A stretch of DNA of 64,000 bases from Providencia rettgeri (GCF_023205015.1 NZ_CP096259.1:1-64000); one strand, 5' to 3'; positions 8,259 to 18,001 are shown, counted from the stretch's first letter. Numbers and translations are program-made. Notes: a model not told the origin generated them from the letters alone.

Positions 8259-10760
8259 ATGAACTATTTAGGTGCAGTTTTTCCCGATATAACAATGCAA
8301 AACGGTTCTAATTATGAAATTGCAAATTTAAAAACAGGTAACATTGTTGCATCAAAACATCCTAAAAATTTAGAGAAGCAGGTTCACCGAATGTTTATAA
8401 ATTGGTTAAAATCCATACTGAAATCAGGGAAAGATCCCTTCTCGGTAGATGTGTCAACATTGCCAGATATGCAGGACTCACAGCATTCCATACTTCAAAA
8501 AGGTGAGATTGAAATTCCGGATGATATTAAATCTCAAATAGAAACATTCAAAATGCCGATTGGATATCCGCCAAAAATTGAAGGATATCCTGCAAGAATC
8601 AGCGGAAAACAATTGCTGATTAAAACCCAAGCGGAAATGATCACAAAAATCAAAAGAGAAATGCAAATCGGTGAGCTATTTGATGAATTGGTCATGCCAC
8701 TACTATGTAATACTGCTGATTTCATACACTTACTACCAGCTTCTGAAGCACATCACCACAGAGCTCAAGGAGGGCTTTTACGACACAGTTTAGAAGTCTG
8801 TTACATCGCAGTTAAGCACACAAAGACCACGGACTTTGATAGCAATGAAACCCCTGAAGAACGGTCTGCTAACGCTTTGAAATGGCGTCTTGCAGTGGCT
8901 GTAACTGCATTATTGCACGACATTGGTAAACCAGTGTCTGACTATGAAATTTGGGATCAGACTGGTGTATATCAGTGGAAACCTAGTGGAAAAAACCTGT
9001 TTCATTGGGCTGTTGAACACGACATAGAAAGGTATTTTTTACAGTGGAACAAGAAAAGACATAATAATCATAGAATTATAGCACCTTCGCTTATTGATAA
9101 AATTGTTCCTGCGAAAGTGATAGAACTACTTCAACAAAATAGTAAAAACCTATATTTCAAAGTCATAGAGGCAATTTCTAACAGCGATAACATGGAACAG
9201 GCGGATAAAAAAGCAATCAATGGCAATCAGTTGTTTAATATTCTGTTACTCGCAGACCGAGCCTCTGTTGCAAATGACCTCAAATTGACATCAGGTGATG
9301 CGATACGCGCTGCCGGTTCTGGTGTATCAACAATTCAGCGTCTGGTTGATACTATGCGCCAATTTATATCATCAGGTCGTTGGACCCCAAACGTTCCTCC
9401 AAGTCCGATTTGGTCAACGCCAGATGGGGTCTACATTATTTGGGCTAGTGCCGCTGAAGAATTATGCAAAGAGATAAAAAACCTTGGAATTTTTATCCCA
9501 CAATCAGCAGATAGTTTAGGTGAGATACTATTAGCTCATGATGTAATCATTGAAGCGCCAAGAGGTTCACTCTATTGGAAGATTGCACCAAAAAAGTTAC
9601 TCAAATCGGCGTCGTTTATAAAAGATCCAGACACGTTCTTTTACTGCGTGAAATTAGCTTCAGACGAATTACTATTTGGCGAAAATATAAAACCAACACA
9701 TGCATCTGTTTATGTCAAAAACGAAACGAGTTGGGTTAGTTTTGAACCAAAAACAGGAACTAATGTAGAAATCACAGGTGAAAAAACTGAACCAACTATC
9801 GTAAACAAAGATTTTAAGCATCAACCGATTGATATTGTAGATAAAATAATAAATGATACACCTCCAGAATCTGATAATGTAACTAGCATAATGGAAACGC
9901 TTGAAGAACTAGCCATTATCGAGCCGGTATGTAATGAACAAGCCGTTGAAGTACCTGAAGTTCAAGTTATAGCAGCATGTGATCTCAAGATACAGGGTGG
10001 TGATACACTGCCAGTAGGCAATCCTGCTTCTGAGATAACCCATAAACATAGCCTAGGGTTAAAAGAACGGATTATTGCCATGAGTAAACCGTCAGTAGCA
10101 CTACCAATGAAATCACTGACTGATATACCAGTAGCTACTCAATTATCTGAGCAGAAATCATTGTTTGCAGACGTGAAACTTGATGACACCGACTCCGTAG
10201 AGATTACAACTCAAAAGGGTATGCATAGTGATATCTATATTACAGCTGATCTTCATATCAGAGAGGCTTTTGAAATATATCTATTAGGGCTTTCAAAAGA
10301 ACAGTTAATTAGCAACATAAATCAAAATCACTTACTGGTTGATGATAAACTCGAAATACCCTCGGCATGGAAAGCCAGAAGCCCTCAAGCATCACGTTCT
10401 AAAGATGATGAAGCGCTGGTGCTTTTAAGATCAAATTTCTATCTTGTTTTGAAAAAAGAATTACTCATTGATGTATTTATCATCACAGGATTTTCTGAAA
10501 TTGAACAAATGTTAAATCCAGCCATTCCTGACTTAGCAACCTCATTAATTGAAGATGTCATATTTTCTATTCACAATGAAAACGACATTTCCGAAAACCA
10601 ATTTAAAACGATTCAATATATAGAGCTGAGTCGGACAGAACTTATTGAAATATCTGCTAAGTTGGGGGTGTCTCAAACGACATTCAAACAAATCATGGCT
10701 GTTAGTTTTGAAAGCTACAACAGCCATTTTGGACTTCAATTTATGCGAGAAAAACAATGA
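8259..10760 (+). CDS. traI: MobH-family conjugative relaxase TraI
   Basis: TraI_2-type relaxase, about 833 residues. The family signature L-L-P-A-S-E followed by H-H-H is at about residues 159-167, and the HD-hydrolase motif L-L-H-D-I-G-K-P is at about residues 218-225; these metal-binding residues nick DNA at oriT in SXT/R391 and IncA/C elements. A long acidic, low-complexity middle leads to a helical C-terminal domain. The ATG is chosen, but two in-frame GTG codons just upstream (8250 and 8253) are possible because no ribosome-binding site settles it. The stop overlaps the traD start by four bases (ATGA), showing translational coupling. Confidence 0.93.
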   Translation: MNYLGAVFPDITMQNGSNYEIANLKTGNIVASKHPKNLEKQVHRMFINWLKSILKSGKDPFSVDVSTLPDMQDSQHSILQKGEIEIPDDIKSQIETFKMPIGYPPKIEGYPARISGKQLLIKTQAEMITKIKREMQIGELFDELVMPLLCNTADFIHLLPASEAHHHRAQGGLLRHSLEVCYIAVKHTKTTDFDSNETPEERSANALKWRLAVAVTALLHDIGKPVSDYEIWDQTGVYQWKPSGKNLFHWAVEHDIERYFLQWNKKRHNNHRIIAPSLIDKIVPAKVIELLQQNSKNLYFKVIEAISNSDNMEQADKKAINGNQLFNILLLADRASVANDLKLTSGDAIRAAGSGVSTIQRLVDTMRQFISSGRWTPNVPPSPIWSTPDGVYIIWASAAEELCKEIKNLGIFIPQSADSLGEILLAHDVIIEAPRGSLYWKIAPKKLLKSASFIKDPDTFFYCVKLASDELLFGENIKPTHASVYVKNETSWVSFEPKTGTNVEITGEKTEPTIVNKDFKHQPIDIVDKIINDTPPESDNVTSIMETLEELAIIEPVCNEQAVEVPEVQVIAACDLKIQGGDTLPVGNPASEITHKHSLGLKERIIAMSKPSVALPMKSLTDIPVATQLSEQKSLFADVKLDDTDSVEITTQKGMHSDIYITADLHIREAFEIYLLGLSKEQLISNINQNHLLVDDKLEIPSAWKARSPQASRSKDDEALVLLRSNFYLVLKKELLIDVFIITGFSEIEQMLNPAIPDLATSLIEDVIFSIHNENDISENQFKTIQYIELSRTELIEISAKLGVSQTTFKQIMAVSFESYNSHFGLQFMREKQ

Positions 10761-12670
10761 GTGATTGGAAACATTTAATGCCATTTCGTACTAACTACGA
10801 GATGTATGAAGTTTGTGGGTGGGGAACCGGTGTATTAGCTACGGTAGGTGTTGGTGCATATCTCTCAATGCCTTTTACTGCTACGCTATCTGCTGCTGCG
10901 ATACAAAGCATTTTCGCCATGAAATCATTACCAAATGCAATTAAAATTGCAGTCTTGCATAAAAACCTAAAAACCAGACCAGCTCCTACGTTTACTTCAG
11001 CCTATGATGTTGTCAAAGAAATGATGAACAATCGCGACACGACATTGATAGGTAAAGGATTTACATGGCGGCATGAGCATGGTCAACGGGCGTATGAAAT
11101 TTTAAAAAGCGGTGTTGCTGACAGGTTTTTACCCGATGATCATGAAAGCATGGGACATGGCTGGATTCATAAATTAGGGAATTCAAATGAGTGGATCAGC
11201 GTACCTGATGATTTAATGACGCTACATACGTCATTAACTGGTACTACGGGTTCCGGTAAAACGACTCTTTACAAATTACTTATTCTGCAAGCCGCTTTAA
11301 AACGGCAACCTCTTATTCTCATTGACCCTAAAAATGATGAGGAACTTGCGGATTACATGTATAAGTGCATGAAACTAATGGAACGAGAAGATGATTTTTA
11401 TTATCTTTCCATTGCACACTTGGATAAATCCAACCGGATTTCACCAATATCAAATTATTCCAACTCAACTGAAGTAGCCAGCCGTATTATTTCTGTTATC
11501 CAGAAGGCTGATAACACAACTGATCCATTTATTTCATTTGCGACAATGACGTTGACAACTATTGTGCAGTTGATGAATTTCGCAAACGTAAAGCCTACTC
11601 TTGTAAATATAAAAGCACAGCTTGGTACTAATTTGGGTAATTTTGCTGAATTACTTGTTAAAGCAATCGACAAATTAGGATATGAGCTATTTCCTGATGT
11701 ATACGACTCACTTCTTGATCGTAGATTAGAACATCATTCAATGACTAGAACGACAGGAACTATCGAGAACCATGCCGGAATAAGAATCACTATCTATCTG
11801 AATGATATTGCAAAAATTAAGGAATATACATTCATTAAAAGTGGAATTGACCTATTTCAGCATAATCGTGAACATTTCCAAAAGATGATATTAACAGCAC
11901 TACCTGTATTAAGTATGTTAACTAGTGATGGGTTAGATGAAGTATTGTCACCGTCCAGTGAGAATATTGATGATGAAAGAGTCATTACTAATATGAAAGA
12001 TATCATCAATACAAACGGAATGATGTATTTAGGGCTTAATTCTCTTGCCGATGGTGATAAAGGAAACGCCGTTGGCTCAATATTTCTAAGCGATATCACT
12101 GCTGTTGCGGCTGATATTTATAACTATGCCAAACCGCGTGGTGAAAAGAAACGCGACACAAATATTCTTATTGATGAAGCTGCTGAAGTTATCAACGATC
12201 AGGTTATTCGGCTTCAAAATAAAGGGAGAGGGGCAGGGTTTAAGTTATTCATTGCCTCACAGTCTACCACTGACTACGTTGCAACCCTTGGCTCTGAAGC
12301 GAAAAAAGAACAAGTTAGTATAAATGCGAACCATAATATTGCATTACGGACTATCAATATTCAAGGTCAAAAAGATTTAATAGAAAGAATACCAACTACA
12401 AATTTCAAGTACATCCAAAGAGGGCATGGTACGAGTTCGGGGGAAGATCCAGAAAAAATCACCGGAAGTATTGGTGAGCGATTGATGGAGGTTGAGAGTG
12501 AGTTATTTCCTCCACAACTATTAGGAAACCTCCCAAATCTAGAGTTTTGCGCTATTTTAAAAGCGGGGAATATATGTAAAGGTCAAATTCCAATTGTACA
12601 ATTACCAACCAGCGAAAAAGAAGTATTAAAGTTAAAGATGCTAATCAAAGAATTTAATAAGGCACGTTAA
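10757..12670 (+). CDS. traD: Type IV coupling protein TraD
   Basis: A VirD4/TraG-family ATPase of 637 residues that links the relaxosome to the secretion channel at the inner membrane. Hydrophobic segments lie in the first 60 residues (about 22-38 and 40-58). Walker A G-T-T-G-S-G-K-T is at about residues 161-168, L-I-D-P-K-N-D follows, and Walker B I-L-I-D-E-A-A-E is near residue 468. It overlaps traI by four bases and is followed at once by a small gene, forming the traI-traD operon seen in SXT/IncA/C relatives. Confidence 0.93.
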   Translation: MSDWKHLMPFRTNYEMYEVCGWGTGVLATVGVGAYLSMPFTATLSAAAIQSIFAMKSLPNAIKIAVLHKNLKTRPAPTFTSAYDVVKEMMNNRDTTLIGKGFTWRHEHGQRAYEILKSGVADRFLPDDHESMGHGWIHKLGNSNEWISVPDDLMTLHTSLTGTTGSGKTTLYKLLILQAALKRQPLILIDPKNDEELADYMYKCMKLMEREDDFYYLSIAHLDKSNRISPISNYSNSTEVASRIISVIQKADNTTDPFISFATMTLTTIVQLMNFANVKPTLVNIKAQLGTNLGNFAELLVKAIDKLGYELFPDVYDSLLDRRLEHHSMTRTTGTIENHAGIRITIYLNDIAKIKEYTFIKSGIDLFQHNREHFQKMILTALPVLSMLTSDGLDEVLSPSSENIDDERVITNMKDIINTNGMMYLGLNSLADGDKGNAVGSIFLSDITAVAADIYNYAKPRGEKKRDTNILIDEAAEVINDQVIRLQNKGRGAGFKLFIASQSTTDYVATLGSEAKKEQVSINANHNIALRTINIQGQKDLIERIPTTNFKYIQRGHGTSSGEDPEKITGSIGERLMEVESELFPPQLLGNLPNLEFCAILKAGNICKGQIPIVQLPTSEKEVLKLKMLIKEFNKAR

Positions 12671-13021
12671 ATGGATAATATTGTCCCAGAGTATGAGTTT
12701 AGATCCAATGCAAGCGACATATATTTTGGTCGTTTTCTTCTCCAGTGGAATATTTGTAGCCGTCAGATCATATTAATGCTTCTATCTATGAAGGACACTG
12801 AATTTGAAACCATTTTCTGTGACTACTTCAACGAACAAATTGAGAAATATTATCAAAGAAAAAAAACTGATTTGAAGATTTCAGATTGGGACAATCTAGC
12901 AATAGTCATTTCAAAATCCATAGTTTTTCTTTCAAAGTTAAATAACACTTCGCCTTTAGATGAATATCACAAGTATAAATTCCCTGAAAGGTTAGATAAT
13001 AGCGTTATTTCCAGTTTCTAA
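12671..13021 (+). CDS. Hypothetical protein of the traID operon, 116 residues
   Basis: The gene begins at the base after the traD stop. The product is soluble, helical and aromatic-rich, with no signal peptide or recognisable motif. Relatives (SXT, IncA/C) also have a small uncharacterised gene between traD and the DUF4400 gene, so position suggests a conserved but undefined transfer accessory. Confidence 0.7.
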   Translation: MDNIVPEYEFRSNASDIYFGRFLLQWNICSRQIILMLLSMKDTEFETIFCDYFNEQIEKYYQRKKTDLKISDWDNLAIVISKSIVFLSKLNNTSPLDEYHKYKFPERLDNSVISSF

Positions 13022-13032
13022 AGAGGTTATTA

Positions 13033-13692
13033 ATGTCAGCCGATACACAATCTAACGGTAGTTCAATTAAAAAACTGTTACTTACGGTAACAGTTTTACT
13101 CATTATCATGTCATTGTTTATCCCTGCTGAATGGTATAAATCAAACATGGTTAGCGAGTTAAAAATGGGCGAATTGATTACTGGTAAAAGTGGTTTTCAT
13201 AGCCAGATTCTCCCATTTGCCAATGAGTTATATAATGACTTTTTTGTTCAAACCGGTATCAACTCTGCATTAACAAATTACTATGCACCATTGCCAGTGT
13301 CAGTTGACCCGCTGGAGCAAACGTTTAACAATATAAGTGGGATTTTCTATCCATTTTTCATTAACTTAGCGAAAATGATAAATTACCATAACTATATGAT
13401 TGTGTATCGTATGGCTCTTTTATCATTTTGGTTGCCGTTCTTTTGTATCATTTTAGTACCCTCACTCATTGCCGGTGTTTGCAGATGGAAGCGGAAGCAA
13501 TACGACTTCTCATATGTATCACCCTTTTTAAACAGACGTAGTATGAAGCTCATAGGGTTGACTGTTTTCTTGGTTGCAGTATCAATTTTGATACCACTGC
13601 CCGTACCACCAGTTATAAATGCAGTCATGACATTATTTGTCATACCTACTTCCATTATTTTAATGATCAGTAATCTCCCTAAGCAAATCTAA
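13033..13692 (+). CDS. DUF4400 inner-membrane protein
   Basis: The 219-residue product has four hydrophobic segments: about residues 15-33, 122-142, 173-190 and 193-213. A basic, Arg/Lys-rich loop follows the second. Layout and position directly after traD match the DUF4400 membrane proteins of SXT/R391 and IncA/C elements, whose exact role in transfer is unclear. AAGAGG precedes the start. A hairpin follows the stop, so the traI-traD operon may end here. Confidence 0.75.
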   Translation: MSADTQSNGSSIKKLLLTVTVLLIIMSLFIPAEWYKSNMVSELKMGELITGKSGFHSQILPFANELYNDFFVQTGINSALTNYYAPLPVSVDPLEQTFNNISGIFYPFFINLAKMINYHNYMIVYRMALLSFWLPFFCIILVPSLIAGVCRWKRKQYDFSYVSPFLNRRSMKLIGLTVFLVAVSILIPLPVPPVINAVMTLFVIPTSIILMISNLPKQI

Positions 13693-13713
13693 AAACAATC
13701 ATCATTGTTTTAA
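13693..13713 (+). terminator. Weak terminator-like hairpin
   Basis: AAACAAT, a CATC loop and ATTGTTT are followed by T-rich sequence right after the DUF4400 gene. The stem is A/T-rich, so strength is doubtful. Confidence 0.5.
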
Positions 13714-13733
13714 TACCCTTCTGCCAAAAAAAA

Positions 13734-13768
13734 CCCCGATAGATTGGTACATTATGCCTCTGTCGGGG
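13734..13768 (+). promoter_or_regulatory. Stem that could mask a ribosome-binding site
   Basis: CCCCGA at 13734-13739 pairs with TCGGGG at 13763-13768. The right arm overlaps the G-run that would be the ribosome-binding site of the gene starting at 13775, so folding could limit its translation. Confidence 0.35.
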
Positions 13769-13774
13769 GGTCCT

Positions 13775-14056
13775 ATGCTTAATAAATCCAGTCATTTAAT
13801 TACGTCAGTTTTAGCGAGTATTTTTGTTTTCAATATCATTACGTTGGCTGTCAATTTTCATTTGTCTAACTCGCTTAGAACATTTAACAGCGATATTTCA
13901 AAAGTCACATTGAGCTCTGTCTATCTTGAAGATGAAAGCGAACTTGTATTGAAGTTATTTGAGCTCACTAAAGATGAACTCGAAGCGTCTAATCAAATGC
14001 CACAAAGGAAAATGATTTCTCGTAGCGATTTAATAGAACTTGGTCAGAAGAAATGA
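13775..14056 (+). CDS. Small membrane-anchored protein, 93 residues
   Basis: One hydrophobic segment at about residues 8-28 is followed by a soluble helical tail; it looks like a bitopic inner-membrane protein. The ATG behind the G-run is preferred over an in-frame ATG at 13754. It does not resemble TraL or TraE. Its stop overlaps the next start (ATGA), so the two are translationally coupled; that next gene is cut by an insertion sequence. Confidence 0.55.
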   Translation: MLNKSSHLITSVLASIFVFNIITLAVNFHLSNSLRTFNSDISKVTLSSVYLEDESELVLKLFELTKDELEASNQMPQRKMISRSDLIELGQKK

Positions 14057-14172
14057 AAAAAATAACTTTTACACACGTCAGTGTTGTTGCTCTTGCGTCG
14101 TTAACTGCTTTTACGGGTATGAAAACATACTTTTTAAATGCTGATATGAATGAAATTCAGATAGCAGTTTGA
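14053..14172 (+). pseudogene. Truncated secreted or membrane protein, N-terminal 39 residues
   Basis: Only a signal-like N-terminus remains (M-K-K-I-T-F then a hydrophobic stretch). The reading frame runs into the IS3-family element at 14170 and stops on the first three bases of the IS (TGA). The family cannot be told from 39 residues. Its partner half is not on the other side of the IS, where traB sequence begins in another frame. Confidence 0.6.
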
Positions 14173-14182
14173 TCTGGTCAAG

Positions 14183-14998
14183 CTAGGCCGCACACTTTTT
14201 CCTTACACTTTCAAACTCAATTGGCGACATATCATTTAATGAAGTATGAAGCCGAACTGAGTTGTAGTATTTGATGTATTTCTCTACATCAGTTTTCATG
14301 CTTTCTCTGGTTAAATGGTAAACATTTAATAGCCATTCATTTTTCAAGCTGCCGAAAAACCTTTCAACCACAGCATTATCTAAACATGCTCCACAACCAC
14401 TCATTGATGGCGTAATTCGATTGCTCCATAGCAATGATTGAAAACGCTTACTGGTGTATTGTGAGCCTCTGTCGCTATGGAAGATCAAGCCTGCTTTGGG
14501 TTGACGCAGGTTGATAGCCATTTGCATCGCTCTCATGGTTAAATCAACCGTCATGCGTTTACTCAACGCCCAGCCAATAATACGGCGAGAATGCAAATCC
14601 ATCACAACAGCTAGGTACATCCAGCCTTGATGCGTTCTTAGATAGGTGATATCACCCGCCCACGCCTGATTTGCTCTGGCTGGATTGAATTGGCGCTTCA
14701 ATAAGTTATCAGCAACCGCATGGCTATGTTTGCGCATAGTCGTCACTTTATAAGCCACTCGCTGTTTAACGACTAAACCGAGCTTTTTCATCAAGCTCTT
14801 AACCCGACAAATACCAATTTTAAAGCCTTCTTTGCGTAGCAACTTCATTAAGGTTCTGGCACCAGCACTACTGCGGCTATCATCAAATAACCTCTTCATG
14901 CGACGATAAAGCATTAACTCTTCAACACTAATAATCTTGGCTGGTCGCCTCAGCCATGCGTAATAGGCTGACCGACTCACTTCTAGAACCTCGCACAA
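14183..14998 (-). CDS. IS3-family transposase OrfB (copy 1)
   Basis: Catalytic part of the transposase, with an HTH_21-like segment and an rve integrase core. The D-D-E residues are visible in A-G-D-I-T-Y, H-S-D-R-G-S-Q-Y and V-E-R-F-F-G-S-L-K. The frame is open back to the end of orfA and lies in its -1 frame, so the active protein is made as an OrfAB fusion by programmed -1 frameshifting. The TTG taken as start here is nominal. Confidence 0.9.
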   Translation of the reverse strand: MCEVLEVSRSAYYAWLRRPAKIISVEELMLYRRMKRLFDDSRSSAGARTLMKLLRKEGFKIGICRVKSLMKKLGLVVKQRVAYKVTTMRKHSHAVADNLLKRQFNPARANQAWAGDITYLRTHQGWMYLAVVMDLHSRRIIGWALSKRMTVDLTMRAMQMAINLRQPKAGLIFHSDRGSQYTSKRFQSLLWSNRITPSMSGCGACLDNAVVERFFGSLKNEWLLNVYHLTRESMKTDVEKYIKYYNSVRLHTSLNDMSPIEFESVRKKCAA

Positions 14999-15045
14999 AA
15001 CGCTAATTGGAAAGCGCCATTGCTGCTCTTTAATATATTCGAACT

Positions 15046-15336
15046 TTATTTCATTTCTTTCGCAAAGAAGGCACTCGCCTTTTTTAAGATCTCACGCTCC
15101 ATCTGTAAGCGTTTATTCTCTTTTCTGAGCTTAACCAGTTCAGCTCTCTCATCTTTGCTTAATGCTTCGCCTGAAGTTTGCTTGGCTAGTTTGTCTTTCC
15201 AGTTGTAAAGCAGCTTAGTTGTTATGCCTAATGATTTGGCTGCTTCAGTAACACTGTAACCTTGTTCAGTGACTAGCTTTACAGCTTCTTCTCTGAACTC
15301 ATCAGTATATTTTCTAGGTTTTCTTCGTTGGGTCAT
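15046..15336 (-). CDS. IS3-family OrfA (copy 1)
   Basis: A 96-residue protein with an HTH_Tnp_1 helix-turn-helix (about residues 8-50) and a C-terminal leucine-zipper-like coiled coil. It binds the IS ends and forms the N-terminal part of the OrfAB transposase after -1 frameshifting near the A-rich 3' end of the gene. Confidence 0.9.
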   Translation of the reverse strand: MTQRRKPRKYTDEFREEAVKLVTEQGYSVTEAAKSLGITTKLLYNWKDKLAKQTSGEALSKDERAELVKLRKENKRLQMEREILKKASAFFAKEMK

Positions 15337-15402
15337 TTTCACACCTTTGTTGTTGGACTAATTATCCTTCACAAAAGTGTGCGGTGCCATTAAATCAGAT
15401 CA

Positions 15403-16577
15403 ATCAGACCGCTGCATCAGCAGTGAACAACAAACCGGTGACAAACTTGCTCACCAACGCTGACACACAGGGAGTTAGTCAAGAATCAATTGCCGCTGAT
15501 TTACGTCGAATTGATGACCGAATTGATAGTCTATTATCCGTACAGGAATCGTATAAAAAGGAAGTTACACAACTGTATGCTCAACAAAAAATATTAGAAA
15601 ATCAAAAAAATGATCTCTCTGCTGAACTAAAGCAACAGCTTGATAAGCAACTGAAAGAGAAGATTAACACGCCGGATTATACGAATAGCTTTTCCAACAC
15701 CGGCAGAACTTCAAGTCAGACAGGGGGCGGTCGTAACCTGAATGATGTTTATGAAAATGATATACCGTACAGTCCGAACACAACACAGGAAGCAAATACG
15801 TCTGGATCAGATGAAGAATACCCTGAGCTGACTACCTATGATGGTACAAATAATCACGACTCAGAATCCAAAGCGAATAATACATTATCAAAATCCGAAA
15901 CGGATGCAAATGTGAACCCTGAACTGGAAGGAACGTACTTACCGGCTGGCTCTATTATTTCCACAGTTGCTTTGTCAGGGATGGATGCACCCACAGCGAA
16001 AGCGGCAAGAGAACACCCTTATCCAATGTTAGTGCGTGTGAAAAGAGAAGCAATTTTACCTAATAACTACACCGCGGATATTCGTGATTGTGCAATTATT
16101 AGCAGTGGTTATGGCGAGCTATCATCAGAACGTGCCTACTTACGCAGTAACACGATCTCCTGCATCAGAGAAGATGGGGCAGTTATTGAAGCAACCTTTG
16201 ATTCGTATGCCGTCGGAGAGGATGGGAAAATCGGTATTCGTGGGCGCTTAGTAACAAAACAGGGGCAATATCTTGCGAAAGCGCTTATTGCAGGATTTCT
16301 TCAAGCTGGCTCGGAAATGTTCAGTGTTCAGCAAATTCCATCTATCACGTTAACACAGGACGGAATAGGACCAACTCAGTCACCTTATCAACAAATTAAC
16401 AGCAATAAGGTACAAGGTGCAGCAATGAAAGGCGTAGGCAGCGCACTCAACCGGTTAGCTGACTTTTACATGGATATGGCACAAGACCTGTTCCCTGTAA
16501 TTGAAATTGACCCTGCCAGATCAATAGATTTTGTTGTCACAAAAGGCGTTCAACTTCAATTCAGACAAACCAATTAA
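15403..16577 (+). pseudogene. traB: TraB, 5' end lost at IS copy 1
   Basis: The remaining 390 or so residues show the TraB/TrbI (VirB10-like) order: a coiled coil at about residues 25-75 of the remnant, a low-complexity Ser/Asn-rich linker, then the conserved C-terminal periplasmic domain. The N-terminal cytoplasmic tail and membrane anchor, roughly 40 residues in relatives, are missing because IS copy 1 ends at 15402. A GTG inside the IS could restart translation, but the product would lack the anchor needed to span the envelope. The junction is out of frame with the gene left of the IS. Confidence 0.85.
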
Positions 16578-16593
16578 AATACGGACTTACTCT

Positions 16594-17106
16594 ATGAAAT
16601 TTTTACTATTGCCACTGATGGTTTTAACTACCCTTTCATTAACCGCCTGTTCATCTCTTATGGTCGGTGAAACAGAGTTTGGCTGTAAAGGTATGCCTAA
16701 TTCAGTAACGTGTATGAGTGTTCGTGACGTACACAAATTGACTGATGGTGAAAACTATCAAGAAAAAATTGATACTGTTTCTCAAATGCAGCTCAACGGA
16801 GAAGTAGTAAGCAAAAGCGATATGGATAACATACTCAAATCAGAAAACAGTAAATGGGTTGGTACAGAGTCTGGACAATATGTACCTGTGCCAAAACCTG
16901 CGGCAAACCCACAACCCATTAGAAGTGAGTCGATGGTAATGCGTGTTTTAATCGACCCATACGAAAACACAGATGGAGATCTTATCATCACAGGGTATGT
17001 CTACACGGAGATATCGCCTCGTAAATGGGAAGTCGGTGTTTCTCGTCCAGATCGCAAGCACAATGCGGTTCTCAAACCACTACAAACACCAGATAACCGA
17101 AAATAG
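16594..17106 (+). CDS. traV: Outer-membrane core lipoprotein TraV
   Basis: A 170-residue lipoprotein. The signal ends in L-T-A-C with the lipid-carrying Cys at residue 19. The mature start carries the TraV signature G-C-K-G-M-P and T-C-M-S-V-R-D-V. TraV is the VirB7-like part of the F-type outer-membrane core with TraK and TraB. An upstream in-frame start overlapping traB is rejected because it would precede the signal peptide. A terminator follows. Confidence 0.9.
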   Translation: MKFLLLPLMVLTTLSLTACSSLMVGETEFGCKGMPNSVTCMSVRDVHKLTDGENYQEKIDTVSQMQLNGEVVSKSDMDNILKSENSKWVGTESGQYVPVPKPAANPQPIRSESMVMRVLIDPYENTDGDLIITGYVYTEISPRKWEVGVSRPDRKHNAVLKPLQTPDNRK

Positions 17107-17127
17107 CTGGTGGTCAGCAACAATTTT

Positions 17128-17154
17128 AAAAAGGACTTTTTAAGTCCTTTTTTT
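17128..17154 (+). terminator. Rho-independent terminator after traV
   Basis: AAAAAGGACTT, a TTT loop and AAGTCC are followed by a long T-run. It separates the truncated traB-traV unit from dsbC. Confidence 0.85.
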
Positions 17155-17236
17155 ATTGCCAAACAAGAAAAGAAATTTTTCAGATGTGAAAGAATCACAA
17201 TCCACAGATAAATACGCAGATGGTGCAGGATTCAAA

Positions 17237-18001
17237 ATGAAAAATAAGATACACCTTAGTTTAATATCATTAGCTTTAGCTTTCACAACCGCACACGCTC
17301 ATGCGAACTATGCTGATATCGAAAAAACAAATACACAGACTGTTTTCAATCAAGAAGCATTAAAAGCACATCCCACAAAAACGCCTGATATTCCCAAATT
17401 TCTATTACCAAGCAACGGGATAATTGCACTTAATAACAATGGTAATTTACAGCTTCTTACATCGAATGGGCGATTTGTTATCAAGGGAACTTTATATGAT
17501 ACATGGGCGAAAAAAGATTTAACCTCGTTTGAAGAAATTCAAAAGTTTGGATCAATTATTCCTGTAAAGAACCTCAATATTAAAATGGATGATTTGCAGT
17601 CTGCAACGTGGGGAAAAGGTCCAAAGCAGACCATTATTTTCACTGACCCGTTCTGCGTTCAGTGCCATGAAACTTTACAGCAACTAAATAATCTGGACCC
17701 TGAGAAATATACTGTTCATGTACTTTCCGTAGGCGTTTTAAACAGTAATAGCCAGCAACGCAATTTTGAATTGTATTGTGCAAAAGACAGATACAGAGCT
17801 GACAGAGCAATCATTACAGGGAATAACAGTGTACGTTTCGATCAAATTGAAAACTGTGACCGTGAGGCTTTGATGAAAAGGGAAATTACCGCACAAGTTT
17901 TTGGTGTGAGTATGATCCCTTTCATTATTCGTGACGATGGAACTTACAACGTAGGTAAACCAGTTGAAGGGTTAAAGTCATTTTTGGAGAGTGGTAAATA
18001 A
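17237..18001 (+). CDS. dsbC: DsbC-like thiol-disulfide isomerase of the transfer system
   Basis: A cleavable signal peptide covers about residues 1-23. A linker domain leads to a thioredoxin-fold domain with active site C-V-Q-C at about residues 140-143 and a cis-proline S-M-I-P-F near residue 225. DsbC-type proteins correct disulfides in the periplasm; SXT/R391 and IncA/C elements carry one at the same place, upstream of traC. The ATG preceded by AGGA is used; an earlier in-frame start lies inside the terminator region. The stop overlaps the traC start by one base. Confidence 0.88.
   Translation: MKNKIHLSLISLALAFTTAHAHANYADIEKTNTQTVFNQEALKAHPTKTPDIPKFLLPSNGIIALNNNGNLQLLTSNGRFVIKGTLYDTWAKKDLTSFEEIQKFGSIIPVKNLNIKMDDLQSATWGKGPKQTIIFTDPFCVQCHETLQQLNNLDPEKYTVHVLSVGVLNSNSQQRNFELYCAKDRYRADRAIITGNNSVRFDQIENCDREALMKREITAQVFGVSMIPFIIRDDGTYNVGKPVEGLKSFLESGK

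Larger units (their letters stand above)
14170..15402 (-). mobile_element. IS3-family element, copy 1 (reverse)
   Basis: 1233 bp, bounded by TGATCTG ends and imperfect inverted repeats sharing CCGCACACTTTT. It appears identical to the copies at 30779 and 41936. The flanks are GTT on the left and ATC on the right: no target duplication, unlike the other two copies. The left neighbour is the start of a small gene, the right neighbour an N-terminally truncated traB. This fits deletion or inversion by recombination between two copies. Confidence 0.9.

Noticed and set aside
13775..14056. Possible TraL or TraE
   Set aside because: Size and a single N-terminal span fit only loosely; the sequence lacks the conserved features of either, so it is left unnamed.
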